Assembly: GCA_037349105.1 (NCBI GenBank)
Contig: JAYJMM010000036.1
Span: 4,624,001 to 4,688,000, forward strand
Direction of reading: 5' to 3'
Source of the DNA: Limnomonas spitsbergensis
Lineage: Eukaryota > Chlorophyta > Chlorophyceae > Chlamydomonadales
Length of the DNA: 64,000 nucleotides
Shown: positions 34,101-45,400 of the stretch, in pieces
How the letters are laid out: each line of letters begins with the position of its first letter
How positions within the stretch are numbered: the first letter of the stretch is position 1
Translations under genes and position numbers: made by a program
Notes under the pieces: generated by a model
What the model was told of the DNA's origin: nothing
What the model saw: the letters and a program-made list of their open reading frames with translations, nothing else
Database searches by the model: none

Positions 34101-37100
34101 TAGGCTGGGTAGAGAGTTTAGGCTGGGTCGAGGGTTTAGGCTGAGTAGAGGGTTTAGGCTGGGTACAGGGTTAAGGCTGTGTACAGGGTTTAGGCTGTGT
34201 AGAGGGTTTAGACTGTGTAGAGGGATTAGGCTGTGTAGTGGGTTTAGGCGGTGTTGAGGGTTCAGGTTTGGAGGAGAGTTGGCAGGTGCGATGTGCGCAG
34301 GGAATTGGCAGGCACAGGCAGCTTGTCTTAACCCTCAACCCTCCACATCCATGTTCTTGGAACAGCCCACTGGGGCGTTTGATGCTCTCCACTAGGCATC
34401 CTGCCTTTGTCCATTAGGGCGCTCGGACGGTTTCCACTGGAGCTTCCAGCCAATCCCCAATGGGAGACTGAACAACCGATCTCCACTACGGCGCACGGCT
34501 GATACCCACAAGGGCGTTCGACAAAGCCTCAATATGGCATCTGGCTGATCCCTATTGGGCATCTACCTGATCTCTACCAGGGCGTCTGGCTGATCTCTAC
34601 TTAAGTGCGTAGCCGATCCCCACCAACAGCGCCCTGCTGGTTCCCACTAGGTTTTCTGGCCATTCCCTAGCAGGGCACCCCGCCAGTCCCCACTCGGGGG
34701 CATATCCCGTCCTTGTCATCCCTACCAGCATCATAGGAGGGGGTGGCGGCAGCAGCGTGGGCTCTAGCACGTGTAGCGTCAGCGCCCCGCCCAGCAAGTG
34801 CGTCCCCGTCAGGGCGCGGCAGGCCTTGCGGGCCTGGGCCTCAAACTCAAACTCCAGCTCAGCTGTGCCCTTGGGCAGGTCAGTGACCCTGAGACAAGCA
34901 ACGCGCAGTCATTGAGCTTTAGATAAGTTGGTCGAAGAATTTGTGTGGGTCTGGTTTCAAGCGTACATGATAGGCAAGCAAGAGCTTTCAATATCGGGGC
35001 TCATATCTGCAAGTCAGTGACCCTGGGGCAGGCAACTTACAGTCGTTGGACAAGCTCCTACTTGCTTTAGTATATATATATATAGAAGGTCGGGTATTTA
35101 CATGTAAATGCCATACGGGGGGGTTGAGGGCTTCCAAAGTCGAGGTTTTTATCTGCAGAGCAGTTCATGAGTAGGTAGCCTGTCTGGGGGCAGTAAACCC
35201 TATACGCCGCAGGCCGCTGCAGCCACTATAGGCACTGCAAATTGAACGCACCAGCCAGGAAGCCATCCCTGTGGCATAAATCACCGAGAACTGCTTGCCA
35301 AGGCTCAGGGCATGAACCACCAAGCACTACTTGCCAGGGCGCAGGTCTCAGGGCATAAATCACCCGGCACTGATCGCCAGGTCTTGGGGCATAAACCACC
35401 AAACACTGCTTGCCAAGTCAACGACCTTGCCAACAATTGACCAAAAGCATGAGCGTCACAGGCTTTCATGCACACCGAGTACCTGCACCTAAATGCCACA
35501 CATGGCATTTCTTCAAAGGCAGTTGTCGAACATGTGCTCATGCATTGCCCATCCGGGTGTGGTGTTCAGATTAGAGGCCTGTATGAAAGACCCACCCAGC
35601 GCTTAATCTGACGCTTTTCCTTCACAAGCTCGGTGTTTGGGCTGAGCCCACTCCTTGCATGCGCTGGTGCCTCACCTGACCAGGTCTAGGGTCAAGCCTG
35701 CACGCCACACGCATTAACGCCCTCTCACTCATCTAGGCTCAGGCTGAAGCACTGAGCCCATCTGCTGCATGCGCTTCTGCCTGCTCACCTGTCTAGGTGC
35801 AGCTTGCAGCGGAGGGGGGGTCCAAAGCGCGCTGCTGCAAGCTGCAACGACTGTACAACCTCCATCTCGGGGGCCCGCCTGAGTAGGGAGTTTGAATTCG
35901 AATTTGAAAACTGCAACGACCACACAACCTTCATCCCAGAGGCCCGCCTGAGGAGCGAGTTGACATATGGATTTGATAACCGCAACGGCTGCGCAACCTC
36001 CGTCTCAGAGGCCCGTCCAGAGAGGGAGTTCGAATTCAAAATTGAAAAACTGAAACCACTGCGCAATCTTTACAAGGGGAGCTCATATGAGGAGGGCGTA
36101 TGAGGAGGGCGTATGAATTCAAATGTGAAATGGAGGTCCGGGGGTGACAAACAGATGCCACTACCTTCCAACTGCTAACGCTTTGCCTAGGCCTATTTGG
36201 CTATAAGCTGACAGTGTAATCTGCTGATGAACTACCGGTTATGGGCTAGTGGGTTGACGCTTCAATTACCGTATGAGACAATGGGCTAATGTTGACCACA
36301 AAACAGATTCAACCCTTCTGCTGCTCCTGTCTCAAGCAGCTACAGTAGCATACACACTCAATGGCCTAATCAACAAGACGGAAATACCGGTATTCATATT
36401 CATCAGTCAAGTCTAAGACCGTCATTTTTGAGAGAGTCTACGATTCATCCGGCATCTTCCCCTGTCTTACTTGATCAGATCCCTTACACCGAACCCAAAA
36501 CCTGATCTCACCTGTTAAGGCCGCTGACATACACCACACGCATCGGCATGCGCGGAATGACAGGCGGTGGCGGCAGGTGGTGCATCCCTCCTTGAATACC
36601 CCCGAAGGGGGGGTACAGGCCGCCGCCCCGAGGTGGCGGCGGGGGAACATCGCGAGCGTGGCCGGGGCGATAACGCAGGGGGCTCCTGCTTCGTCTCGGG
36701 CCCTCGTCCCGCCCGCTGCGGCCCCGCTCCCGGCTGCGTTCCAGTCGCCTGTCACGGCTGCGGTCCCGTCTCATGTCTCGGCCGCTGTCTCCCTTCCGCT
36801 CTCTGCTGCTGTCCCGCTGCCGATCTCTACTGCTGTCCCGTTTCCGGTCTCTGCTGCTGCCCCGCTTCCGGTCCGATCGGTCCCTGCCGCCGTTCCTGGC
36901 GGGGGAGGTGGACGCACGCTTCTTCTCGCGGCTGGGCGACGGAACAAGCGCCTCGCTGGATGGGCTGCTGGTGGCCTGTCCCCCGCCCTGCTCGCCTGCA
37001 GGCGAGGCGTCGACTTCAACATCCGCATCAGCGACAGGCAGAAGGCTACCACTACCATAGCTCAGCTGCTCTTCGTCCTCTTCTACCATGGCAATGCCGA

Positions 37101-37455
37101 CCACATCCCCTGCCCCGCCACTGGGGCCCTCTGCCACCCCAACCCTTTCCCCGTCCTCACTCTCCGACGCGGACCGGCTGCGGCTGCGGCTGCGGCTGGT
37201 GATACTATCCTGGTCATCATCGCGCACACGTGTGCCGTTTTCCCTCGCATGCCCGTCCCGCTGGTCATCATCCCCGTCCGCCGTGGCCGCCAGCACCAGC
37301 GCAACGTGCTCGGCGTCATCTGGGACCTCGTCGCCCAGCAGCGTCCATCCCTCAGCAGCCAGAGACTCCAGCTGGGCGCCCTGGCTCCGCAACCGGTCCG
37401 CCATCTCAGAGACGGAGCGGCATCCGGCGTACAGCTCGCGGCAGGGCAGCTGCAT
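31196..37455 (-). CDS. SR45/RNPS1-like splicing factor (RS-RRM-RS)
   Basis: Minus-strand exons: 37455-36512, 35878-35789, 34888-34726, 34075-34006 and 31694-31196 (TGA stop). Order of parts: an N-terminal segment with acidic and Ser/Arg stretches (DRKRDSSRDRQRD type), one RRM beginning VVYVSGLNR and continuing through RFGPPLRCKLHLDR and VTDLPKGTAELEFEF to GGALTLHVLEP, a PPPPP linker, and a C-terminal Arg/Ser/Lys/Asp tail. This is the layout of plant SR45 and animal RNPS1, which act in splicing and the exon-junction/ASAP complexes. Phases agree for the first four exons. The 34006 donor (phase 1) does not match the 31694 acceptor (phase 2), so a small exon is probably missing between them. RNP1 lacks its usual aromatic residues. 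A first exon upstream of 37455 is possible. Confidence 0.82.
31777..31850 (-). repeat. Dispersed repeat copy in an SR45-like intron
   Basis: On the minus strand: ttggacgcccacacggccga, gccttttgagcagagcccag and acgtgtgaagtcattgacc. It lies about 80 bp before the RS-tail acceptor. Confidence 0.7.
32364..33252. mobile_element. hAT-like non-autonomous DNA transposon, 889 bp
   Basis: The ends are inverted: CAGTGATTTTTTGAAGG on the left and CCTTAAAAAAATCACTG on the right. The CAGTG terminus is typical of hAT elements. The flanking octamers gtgtcgac (32356-32363) and gtctcaac (33253-33260) match at six of eight positions, as expected for an old 8-bp target duplication. The element interrupts a degenerate repeat (gttccatacctccagtg and cataccttccagcgttaac-like units) in the SR45-like intron. 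Inside are the ORF at 32517-32759 and a GC-rich inverted segment near 33058-33160. Confidence 0.65.
32517..32759 (+). CDS. Small Cys/His-rich ORF inside the hAT-like element
   Basis: An 80-codon frame from ATG 32517 (open from 32451) ends with a stop at 32757-32759. The C-terminal part has a Cys/His pattern that could bind zinc: KYMCHCSLCHLTH, then CTHKRQIDDFERH. Its position in a transposon suggests a DNA-binding remnant of transposase, but the canonical BED spacing is not met. Function unknown. Confidence 0.4.
   Translation: MAENPKKGESEGSWRGKEGQGTNTFQNGYFQGREMRRVYLENKGFNESLNKYMCHCSLCHLTHMDIVCTHKRQIDDFERH
33590..33860. repeat. Degenerate tandem repeat, SR45-like intron
   Basis: About five units of 55-70 bp sharing ccccaacaggagcgcatcag and ctggctcaactccaatg. 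Confidence 0.7.
34090..34265. repeat. TTTAGGCTGG-type tract next to exon 4
   Basis: The unit gggtttaggctgggtagag repeats about nine times just upstream (minus-strand sense) of the exon 34075-34006 acceptor. It resembles a drifted telomere-like repeat. Confidence 0.7.
35010..35036 (-). repeat. Echo of SR45-like exon 3 acceptor
   Basis: On the minus strand ccag|ggtcactgacttg copies ctcag|ggtcactgacctg of the true acceptor at 34888, about 142 bp away. Confidence 0.65.
35280..35425. repeat. Tandem repeat, four degenerate units
   Basis: Units share ggcataaatcacc and aactgcttgccaagg, with spacings of about 30-60 bp. Confidence 0.65.
35665..35702 (-). repeat. Echo of SR45-like exon 2 donor edge
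   Basis: tgcatgcgctggtgcctcac and ctgaccaggtctaggg repeat the donor side of exon 2 (tgcatgcgcttctgcctgct, cacctgtctaggtgc), about 100 bp downstream in the gene sense. Confidence 0.6.
35879..36066 (-). repeat. In-frame 69-bp echo copies of SR45-like exon 2 acceptor edge
   Basis: Two further copies of the exon 2 start lie upstream at 35947 and about 36016, 69 bp (23 codons) apart. The translations RRAPEMEVVQSLQL, RRASGMKVVWSLQF and RASETEVAQPLRL align. The frame stays open across all three. The 35947 copy keeps a cag|g acceptor, so using it would insert exactly 23 residues into the RRM. Confidence 0.8.
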
Positions 37456-39560
37456 GGCTCTGCCGCAGCCAGCCTACAGCAAAGGGGGAGAGCATTGGGC
37501 GGCAGCTGCTTTCCACTACCAGTCTTTCGAACTCTGCTCGTGCCTGTGAATGCAAGACTGCCTGTCACCCTGCATCCGCCTCCTGCAGCTGCTAGCCGCA
37601 GCGAGTGAGCCGCATGGAGGCACTGCAGGATCTGTTAGACCTTAACGCAGAGCTGCGGCCAGCCATGCAACACGCATGGCGCATGGGGGCGCGATAGGCC
37701 TGTTAGAGATGAAGGCGCAGCTGCTGTCAGCCATGTACCTCACATGGCTTATGGGGGCACTTAGGGCTCAGTTACGGCTAAAGAGGAAGGCAGAGCTGTG
37801 GCCGGACCACCACCTTGCAAAAAGCCACTGCCAGGGGGCTGGTTCCGTACTGCCCCAGCAAGAGGCGAGGCGGCTATAAAGGCGGTACTGCATTTGGAGG
37901 CAGCAACTGAAGCAAACCGGGCCAAGGGCGGCAAAAGTGGAGGCAATGAGATGCATTCGTTTTGCCGCCTGCCCTGACGCATAGCTGTGTGCGACTCTGG
38001 GACTGGTCAGCTGACGGCCGTGCTGTGCATTCATCCCATGTCAGCCCTTACGACACGCCAATCCTAGGCAGCTGAGGCTCAATCGCGGGAGTGGCTCACA
38101 GGCAGCTGCAGCTCATTCCCAGCTGTAGCTTACAAGCAGCAGCAGCTCATTCCCAGCTGCAGGTAAAAGCAGCTGACAGCGGCGGCTGAATTGCGTGCAG
38201 ATCCGTCTGCTGAGGAGCTCGGTGCTGCAGGCGGGCACCCAACCAGCTATTCCATCCCCTTGATTGGGGCGTACCTCATCGATCACCATTTGCGTCGGCA
38301 GTTCTTGCGACAGTCTCCCAGATATCACCACAGACGACGATTAAGACCTGCAATGTCAAATCAAGATGTTTATGGAGGCCAAGAGCGGGACTAGCAAGAT
38401 CTTCTCGACCTCTCGAAATAACTATTGGCAGGCGCGCATTAATAGAAACATTACCTCTTCTATAGGTTGTCAGGATCCAAGAAACAATCGTGGTAGCCGC
38501 AACCAGAGGCCGCAACACAGAAATTGTGGCAGAAGTATACCGAACTATCAGTCGATATGAGTCCTATAGATAGCGGCAGAGGTGAAGTTACAGCTCTTGG
38601 AGACGCAGTCGCATCGGTACCTGCAGCAGAGGGCACACTTTGTGGAGCACCCTGTCAGGGTCTGGCTCCTTTCTCATGCGGACTCTGACTCTCGCCTGCG
38701 CACTTTTCCGACACCTTCAAGACAGTAACCCAGTCTCAAATCCTATCAAAAAGAATTGCCTGTCAGGCTTAATAAAACTAACAGACAGGATGAGGAAATT
38801 GAAGCGTGAACGGCGAGAGGGGTCAACGCCAACTAGCCAAGCTTGCCTCTTCAGTTGTTCTTGGATCTATCTTGCTTGCAATTCTGGCTTTTATAATGGT
38901 AAACGTTGGATTGGTACACATTAGATCCCACACCTGTATGTGGCCGACATCCTGTGCACTATGAGCCTGCCAGGTTCAGAATGCTGGACAGAATGGGCTG
39001 TTTGCTACCGTACTTGATTGCAACAGCCATGCATCGTTGAAGGCCCTATTACTGTTGTCCGCATCCCAGGAGCGGCTAGCAAAGAGCTGTGCCTATTGCA
39101 TGAAACATTGAAGGTGAGCTTCATCCTTGATTTAAATGTAAACTAAACATACCAAATCAGGTAAGGACCACTATCGAACTGGTACGCATGACCTGAGGGC
39201 TCTGACAGTCATAAAGTGGATACCAAAGATTTTTGGAGCAGCTTGCAGTTTGTTTCGCTGTGTTGCTAAGGCATGCGGCTTCTGTGGCGTTATATGTGGA
39301 GACAAGGCATCAGGCCTGTGCAAACCTGACATGCGCACAGCAGCACAAAGGCAGTGGACATCCTCTGCCCATTGCACTACATGATTTCATCTGCGGCTAC
39401 TGGGAAGGGTACTGCCACCATTCCATGATACAAAATACCAGTGACTTCCACCATTTGCAAGACTCAGGTGTTGGACTTGGTCTTCTTTGCCTTCTCGGCC
39501 TCTCCTTTTGTTCCTTTATTTCCCCCTCTCTTCCTTTTAGTTCCTTCTTTTCTCCCTTCT
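37456..39560. other. Intergenic, 5' side of the SR45-like gene
   Basis: A 75-bp-scale duplicated motif (gcagagctgcggccagccat; gcgcagctgctgtcagccat) lies at 37640-37760, and cagctgcagctcattcccag repeats occur at 38085-38170. No exon was recognised. A minus in-frame TAG sits just upstream of ATG 37455 but overlaps a good acceptor, so an additional 5' exon could be here. Confidence 0.4.
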
Positions 39561-39567
39561 GAACATT

Positions 39568-39622
39568 TGGGCGCCCACGCGGCCGAGCTTTGAGCAGGCC
39601 CAGAGGTGTAACGTTATTGACC
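39568..39622 (+). repeat. Dispersed repeat copy
   Basis: Plus strand: ttgggcgcccacgcggccga, gctttgagcaggcccagagg and tgtaacgttattgacca, preceded by about 80 bp of pyrimidine-rich DNA. Confidence 0.7.
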
Positions 39623-39780
39623 ATTTACAAGAGCAAGAGCATTGCCGGTACCATCCGCCATACGTATAGATGTTCACAGTTTCACTTTCTCTATGATACA
39701 AGTCAAACTACTCTGGACAGCAGCTGATGGTGACAGAAGAGGCCAGATTAGTAAAGAAACAGAATGAGCGCTGAGCTGTT

Positions 39781-39999
39781 CTAGGCACCAGTGGGGAGCA
39801 AATCAAGTCGCTTAAGTTGCTCATCAGTAAGCTCGACTTGGATGCCACTCAGTGACTGATGCTTTAGCCCTCTTGTTCCTGGAGCCTCATGATTTCTTGC
39901 GAGGTTGGCTAATAACCTAGCAAGGGATTCTGTATCCCTGGCATGATTTTTTGGATTATTTTCCAACAATGCTGAACCCTCTACGTTTATTGATATCAT
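39781..39999 (-). CDS. Small hypothetical ORF, 72 aa
   Basis: A minus frame from ATG 39999 to a stop at 39781, with non-repetitive, mixed composition (for example ARDTESLARLLANLARNHE and VELTDEQLKRLDLLP). I do not recognise it. It could be a final exon or a transposon remnant. The remaining sequence up to 40430 shows no gene. Confidence 0.25.
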   Translation of the reverse strand: MISINVEGSALLENNPKNHARDTESLARLLANLARNHEAPGTRGLKHQSLSGIQVELTDEQLKRLDLLPTGA

Positions 40000-40429
40000 A
40001 ACAAGCGCGATGTTGGGCTGACTGGCTTCGTCCCGCCACCCACATAATTCGGATTTTACTGATCAATTAAGAGAAATTAAAACTTTACAAGGCTTTTAAG
40101 GTGGGCGGGGGGGGTCGGCCACAGGTATGGTTGCGCTAACGACGGCATAACAATGTCTACAAGGCATTATAAGTAATATACCTGTGTCATTTCTTGATGC
40201 GATGCAAGTGATTGAAATTTCTCTGTTCCCGTTCAAACATTGTATGACACGGGACAAATTTCGGCCCGTCCACATTTTCAAACAATCCCCTCTCCTTCTC
40301 CTGAAGCCCCAATTTCTACACTATCAATTACCACACAAGGCCTCTCCTGCACCTGCCCTTGAAAGCTCTGCTTCGCTTGTTCAGACGCTCAGACGACATA
40401 GTCAAACATTCAAATATGCCAACCCGCTC

Positions 40430-42489
40430 CAAATATTGCAGGCCGAACCCAATGGCCACACCCAGCTTCTCCCACAGCTTCTCCCGGCAACTTTACTCCA
40501 GTACTTCAAACGTTCAAAGCACATGTTAAATATTCAAATATGCAAACCCGCTCCAGCTATTGTAGCCCAAATCCATGAGCGTTGTCAATGGCCACACCCA
40601 GCCGCCCCCGCAACTTCCCCCAGCAGCTGTACTCCATAACTCCAGTACTTCAAACGTTCAGAGCCCATGTTCAAACATTCAAATATGCAAACCCGCTCCA
40701 ACTATTGCAGGCCGAACCCCTGTGTATTGTCAATGGCCACACCCAGCCGCCCCCGCAGCTTCTCCCGGCAACTGTACTCCGGTACTTCAAACGTTCAAAG
40801 CACATGTTAAAACATTCAAATATGCAAACCCGCTCCAACTATTGCAGCCCGAATCCATGTGCGTTGTCAATGGCCACACCCAGCCGCCCCCGCAACTTCC
40901 CCCAGCAGCTGTACTCCATAACTCCAGTACTTCAAACGTTCAGAGCCCATGTTCAAACATTCAAATATGCAAACCCGCTCCAACTATTGCAGGCCGAACC
41001 TCTGTGTATTGTCAATGGCCACACCCAGCCGCCCCCGCAGCTTTTCCCGACAGCTGTACTCCGGTACTTCAAACGTTCAAAGCACATGTTCAAACATTCA
41101 AACATGCAAACCCGCTCCAACTATTGCAGGCCGAATCCCTGTGCGTTGTCAATGGCCACACCCAGCCGCCCCCGCAACTTCCCCCAGCAGCTGTACTCCG
41201 GTACTTCAAACGTTCAGAGCCCATGTTCAAACATTCAAATATGCAAACCCGCTCCAACTATTGCAGGCCGAACCTCTGTGTATTGTCAATGGCCACACCC
41301 AGCCGCCCCCGCAGCTTTTCCCGACAGCTGTACTCCGGTACTTCAAACGTTCAAAGCACATGTTCAAACATTCAAACATGCAAACCCGCTCCAACTATTG
41401 CAGGCCGAATCCCTGTGCGTTGTCAATGGCCACACCCAGCCGCCCCCGCAACTTCCCCCAGCAGCTGTACTCCGGTACTTCAAACGTTCAGAGCCCATGT
41501 TCAAACATTCAAATATGCAAACCCGCTCCAACTATTGCAGGCCGAACCTCTGTGTATTGTCAATGGCCACACCCAGCCGCCCCCGCAGCTTTTCCCGACA
41601 GCTGTACTCCGGTACTTCAAACGTTCAAAGCACATGTTCAAACATTCAAACATGCAAACCCGCTCCAACTATTGCAGGCCGAATCCCTGTGCGTTGTCAA
41701 TGGCCACACCCAGCCGCCCCCGCAACTTCCCCCAGCAGCTGTACTCCGGTACTTCAAACGTTCAGAGCCCATGTTCAAACATTCAAATATGCAAACCCGC
41801 TCCAACTATTGCAGGCCGAACCTCTGTGTATTGTCAATGGCCACACCCAGCCGCCCCCGCAGCTTTTCCCGACAGCTGTTCTCCGGTACTTCAAACGTTC
41901 AAAGCACATGTTCAAACATTCAAACATGCAAACCCGCTCCAACTATTGCAGGCCGAATCCCTGTGCGTTGTCAATGGCCACACCCAGCCGCCCCCGCAAC
42001 TTCCCCCAGCAGCTGTACTCCGGTACTTCAAACGTTCAGAGCCCATGTTCAAACATTCAAATATGCAAACCCGCTCCAACTATTGCAGGCCGAACCTCTG
42101 TGTATTGTCAATGGCCACACCCAGCCGCCCCCGCAGCTTTCCCGACAGCTGTACTCCGGTACTTCAAACGTTCAAAGCACATGTTCAAACATTCAAACAT
42201 GCAAACCCGCTCCAACTATTGCAGGCCGAATCCCTGTGCGTTGTCAATGGCCACACCCAGCCGCCCCCGCAACTTCCCCCAGCAGCTGTACTCCGGTACT
42301 TCAAACGTTCAGAGCCCATGTTCAAACATTCAAATATGCAAACCCGCTCCAACTATTGCAGGCCGAACCCCTGTGTATTGTCAATGGCCACACCCAGCCG
42401 CCCCCGCAGCTTTTCCCGACAGCTGTACTCCGGTACTTTAAACGTCCAAAGCACATGTTCAAACATTCAAATATGCAAACCCGCTCCAA
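40430..42489 (-). repeat. Satellite of about 15 units derived from the HECT stop-codon exon
   Basis: Units of about 137-145 bp. On the minus strand each carries the exon end ([20 protein letters not shown], stop) plus about 60 bp of 3' flank (tttgaacatgtgctttgaac on the minus strand). Two variants alternate: one reads tgcgttgtcaatgg with cttcccccagcagctg, the other tgtattgtcaatgg with cttttcccgacagctg. The plus-strand ORFs of 601-670 codons through it are by-products. Confidence 0.92.
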
Positions 42490-45400
42490 CTATTGCAGGC
42501 CGAACCCCTGTGCGTTGTCAATGGCCACACCCAGCCGCTCCCGCAGCTTTTCCCGGCAGCTGTACTCCGGCAGCAGCAACACGTTGAAGCAGGTGTGGCT
42601 TGTGGGAAGTCGGTCAGTGTCTGGTCCGCCACGCTACAAGGGGCCAGGAGCGGGGGGGGCACAATCCAAGTCAGCATATGTTCTGTACCGTACTACTACA
42701 GTTTGTTCTGAAGTGCTCTGGCAGAATGTGTGCATTTCCGCGGTTTATTTTTGAGCACTCCGTCAGAATATGTTGAGTGCTACAGTGTGGAATTCAGTAC
42801 ACCGGCAGAATATGTGCAGCACTACAGTGTGTTGTTTAGTAAATTGTGTCAAGGGAAACAAGGACAGTCAGTGTCTGGCACACCGCGCTGCAAGGGACCA
42901 GCATGACTGATTATTTTAAGGTGCTTCAGGTGGAGGAGGGTCACGCCAGGGGGACACAATATGTGCAGCTCGCATTCAGATATTTCTGATACCAGATTGT
43001 AAGCATTGAAAACACAGCATCACAGCTCCCTGTGTTCAGGAACCATGTGCTGCTCGTTGCAAGTTACATTGATTGGGAAGAATATACAGATACCGACTAG
43101 TACCTGCAATGCAGTGCAGATGGCTGATACAACACTCGGGTGGCTGTTACAATGTGCAGTTACAATGTGCTGTTACAATTTAACCTCGGGTGGTGGTAAC
43201 AGCAGAATGCGGGATGGTGTAAGTGCGTGTTAATTAGGCAAGCCTTCCTGGAAAGGGCCTCCAGCAACTGGGGTCCTACAATGCCAACGAGCAGGGCATG
43301 AGTCAAAACCCCGCAGCCTGTTGTGTGAGGCAGAGTCCTACACCCTTGATTTTAATCCTTGCAGAAATAAAGCTACCCCCTGTGAGGGACACAAGAATTA
43401 AGGAAACAGCCCAGCTTTGGCCGAAGCCACACCCATGCCGTTCCTGTACATCCTTTCACTCTGGTGCATGTTTCGAATGAGATTCAGTCAGCCTGGGTCC
43501 CAAGTCCCCAAATTTCAAGTCATGAAGAGGAGCAGCTGGAAGACATTATAAAGACGACAGCTGCCTGCATCCTTCATTTCTACTCATGCATCAGAGGCAT
43601 GACAAAAGGAGCAGTCACTATTCATGGAGGAGGCAAGATCCTACTCCTAGATCCTATACCCTATACCTAGATCCTTTTCCTAGGTCCTTCACCTATATCC
43701 TACACAGATCCTTCACCCAGATCCTATACCTAGACCTTTACCTAGATCCTATACCCCATACCAAGATCCTTCACCTAGATCCCATAGCTAGATCCTGGGC
43801 CCCATACCTAGATCCTTTACCTAGATCCCATACCTAGATCCTGACCTCCCCTTCAAATTTCTGCCTTGTCCGTGTGGAGTCAAGAGGCCACTGACCATCT
43901 TCCTTCACATGAACACCACACCAGCTAGCGGCGGGTCGCAGGAACGCCACCAGTGATTCTTTTTGCCGGTACTGGGTACGACTCATACCGAAACATGGTA
44001 TTAAACTGGTGTTGGAGTCCAACACAGTCGCTCGGTACCGAAAAATTCCCTAAACGAGCGGGAACACTGAGAACCAGGATTTGTGTCAAAAATTCAGTAC
44101 CCAACAATAAATGGCAAAAATCACTAAAATAATCACTGAAAGCCACACCATCTGGCGGCGGGTCGCAACCGGCGCCGAGGGTGCCCATACCGGCGCCGAG
44201 GGTGCCCATACCTTAACCTAGGGAGTTCTCAGCATTGCCTACCTACCGTATAACCAGGGCCAGCTTACCAAGGCCCCGACCGGTCACTGACGTTGGTTTA
44301 GGGTTCAGGATTCAGGTTGTAGGGTTAGGTCACATGCTCAGATCGATATATATCTTAGTCCATGACCCTCCTCTTCCTCACCTGTATCACCAGGACCAGC
44401 TTGCCGAGGCCTCCGACAGGTCGCAGAGGTGGGTGCAGGACACATGCTCAGATTTATGTACATATCTAGCTCTCCACCCTCCTCTTCCTCACCTGTATCA
44501 CCAGAACCAGCTTGCCGAGGCCTCCGACAGGTCGCAGAGGTGGGTGCAGGACACATGCTCAGATTTATGTACATATCTAGCTCTCCACCTTCCTCTTTCT
44601 CACCTGTATCACCAGGACCAGCTTGCCGAGGCCTCCGACAGGTCGCAGAGGTGGGTGCAGGACACATGCTCAGATTTATGTACATATCTAGCTCTCCACC
44701 TTCCTCTTTCTCACCTGTATCACCAGGACCAGCTTGCCGAGGCCTCCGACCGGTGCGCGGTCACATCCTGTCGTGAAGGACAGGAACCTGCGCTTCTCGT
44801 CCAGGCTCATGGCGTGCACCACAGACCACAGGTCACGGATCACACGGCTGCTCGAGGTGTAACCTCCGTCGTACTGTAGGTGTGAACACATGTGTGTGCG
44901 GGGGGTGGGGGGTGGAAGTGTCATGAGTCATGGCACTTCCAGGGCAGCCCCACGGACTCGTGACGCAGGCTCAGAGCGTGCATCACGGACCACAGGTCAC
45001 GGATCACACGGCTGCTCGAGGTGTAACCTCCATCATACTGAGGGTGTGCAAATATTCTGTAGGGAGGGTGAGAAAGTGTGATGAGCCAGGGCCAGGGCGT
45101 GCACCGCAAGTCATAGATCACAAGGCTGGTTGAAGTGTTATCTCCGTTGTACTGCAGGATTGACGCAGGTGTGTGGGGGGGAATTATAATGATGCAGGCT
45201 CAGAGCGTGCACCACGGACCACAGGTCACGGATCACACGCCTGCTTCGGTGTAACGTCCGTCGTATTGTAGGTGTGAACACATGTGTGTGTTTGTGGGGG
45301 GGGTGGAAGTGTCATGACACAGGCTCGGAGCGTGCACCATGGACCACAGGTCACGGATCACACGGCTCCTCATGGTGTGACCTCTGTCGTACTGTAGGTG

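Noticed and set aside
36567..37608. Plus-strand ORFs of 211 and 343 codons
   Set aside because: Antisense shadows of the Arg/Ser-rich exon of the SR45-like gene, whose minus frame has RS repeats and joins in phase to the RRM exons.
40575..42754. Plus-strand ORFs of 601-670 codons
   Set aside because: They run through the satellite made from the minus-strand HECT last exon. The unit length and lack of stops create several overlapping frames at once.
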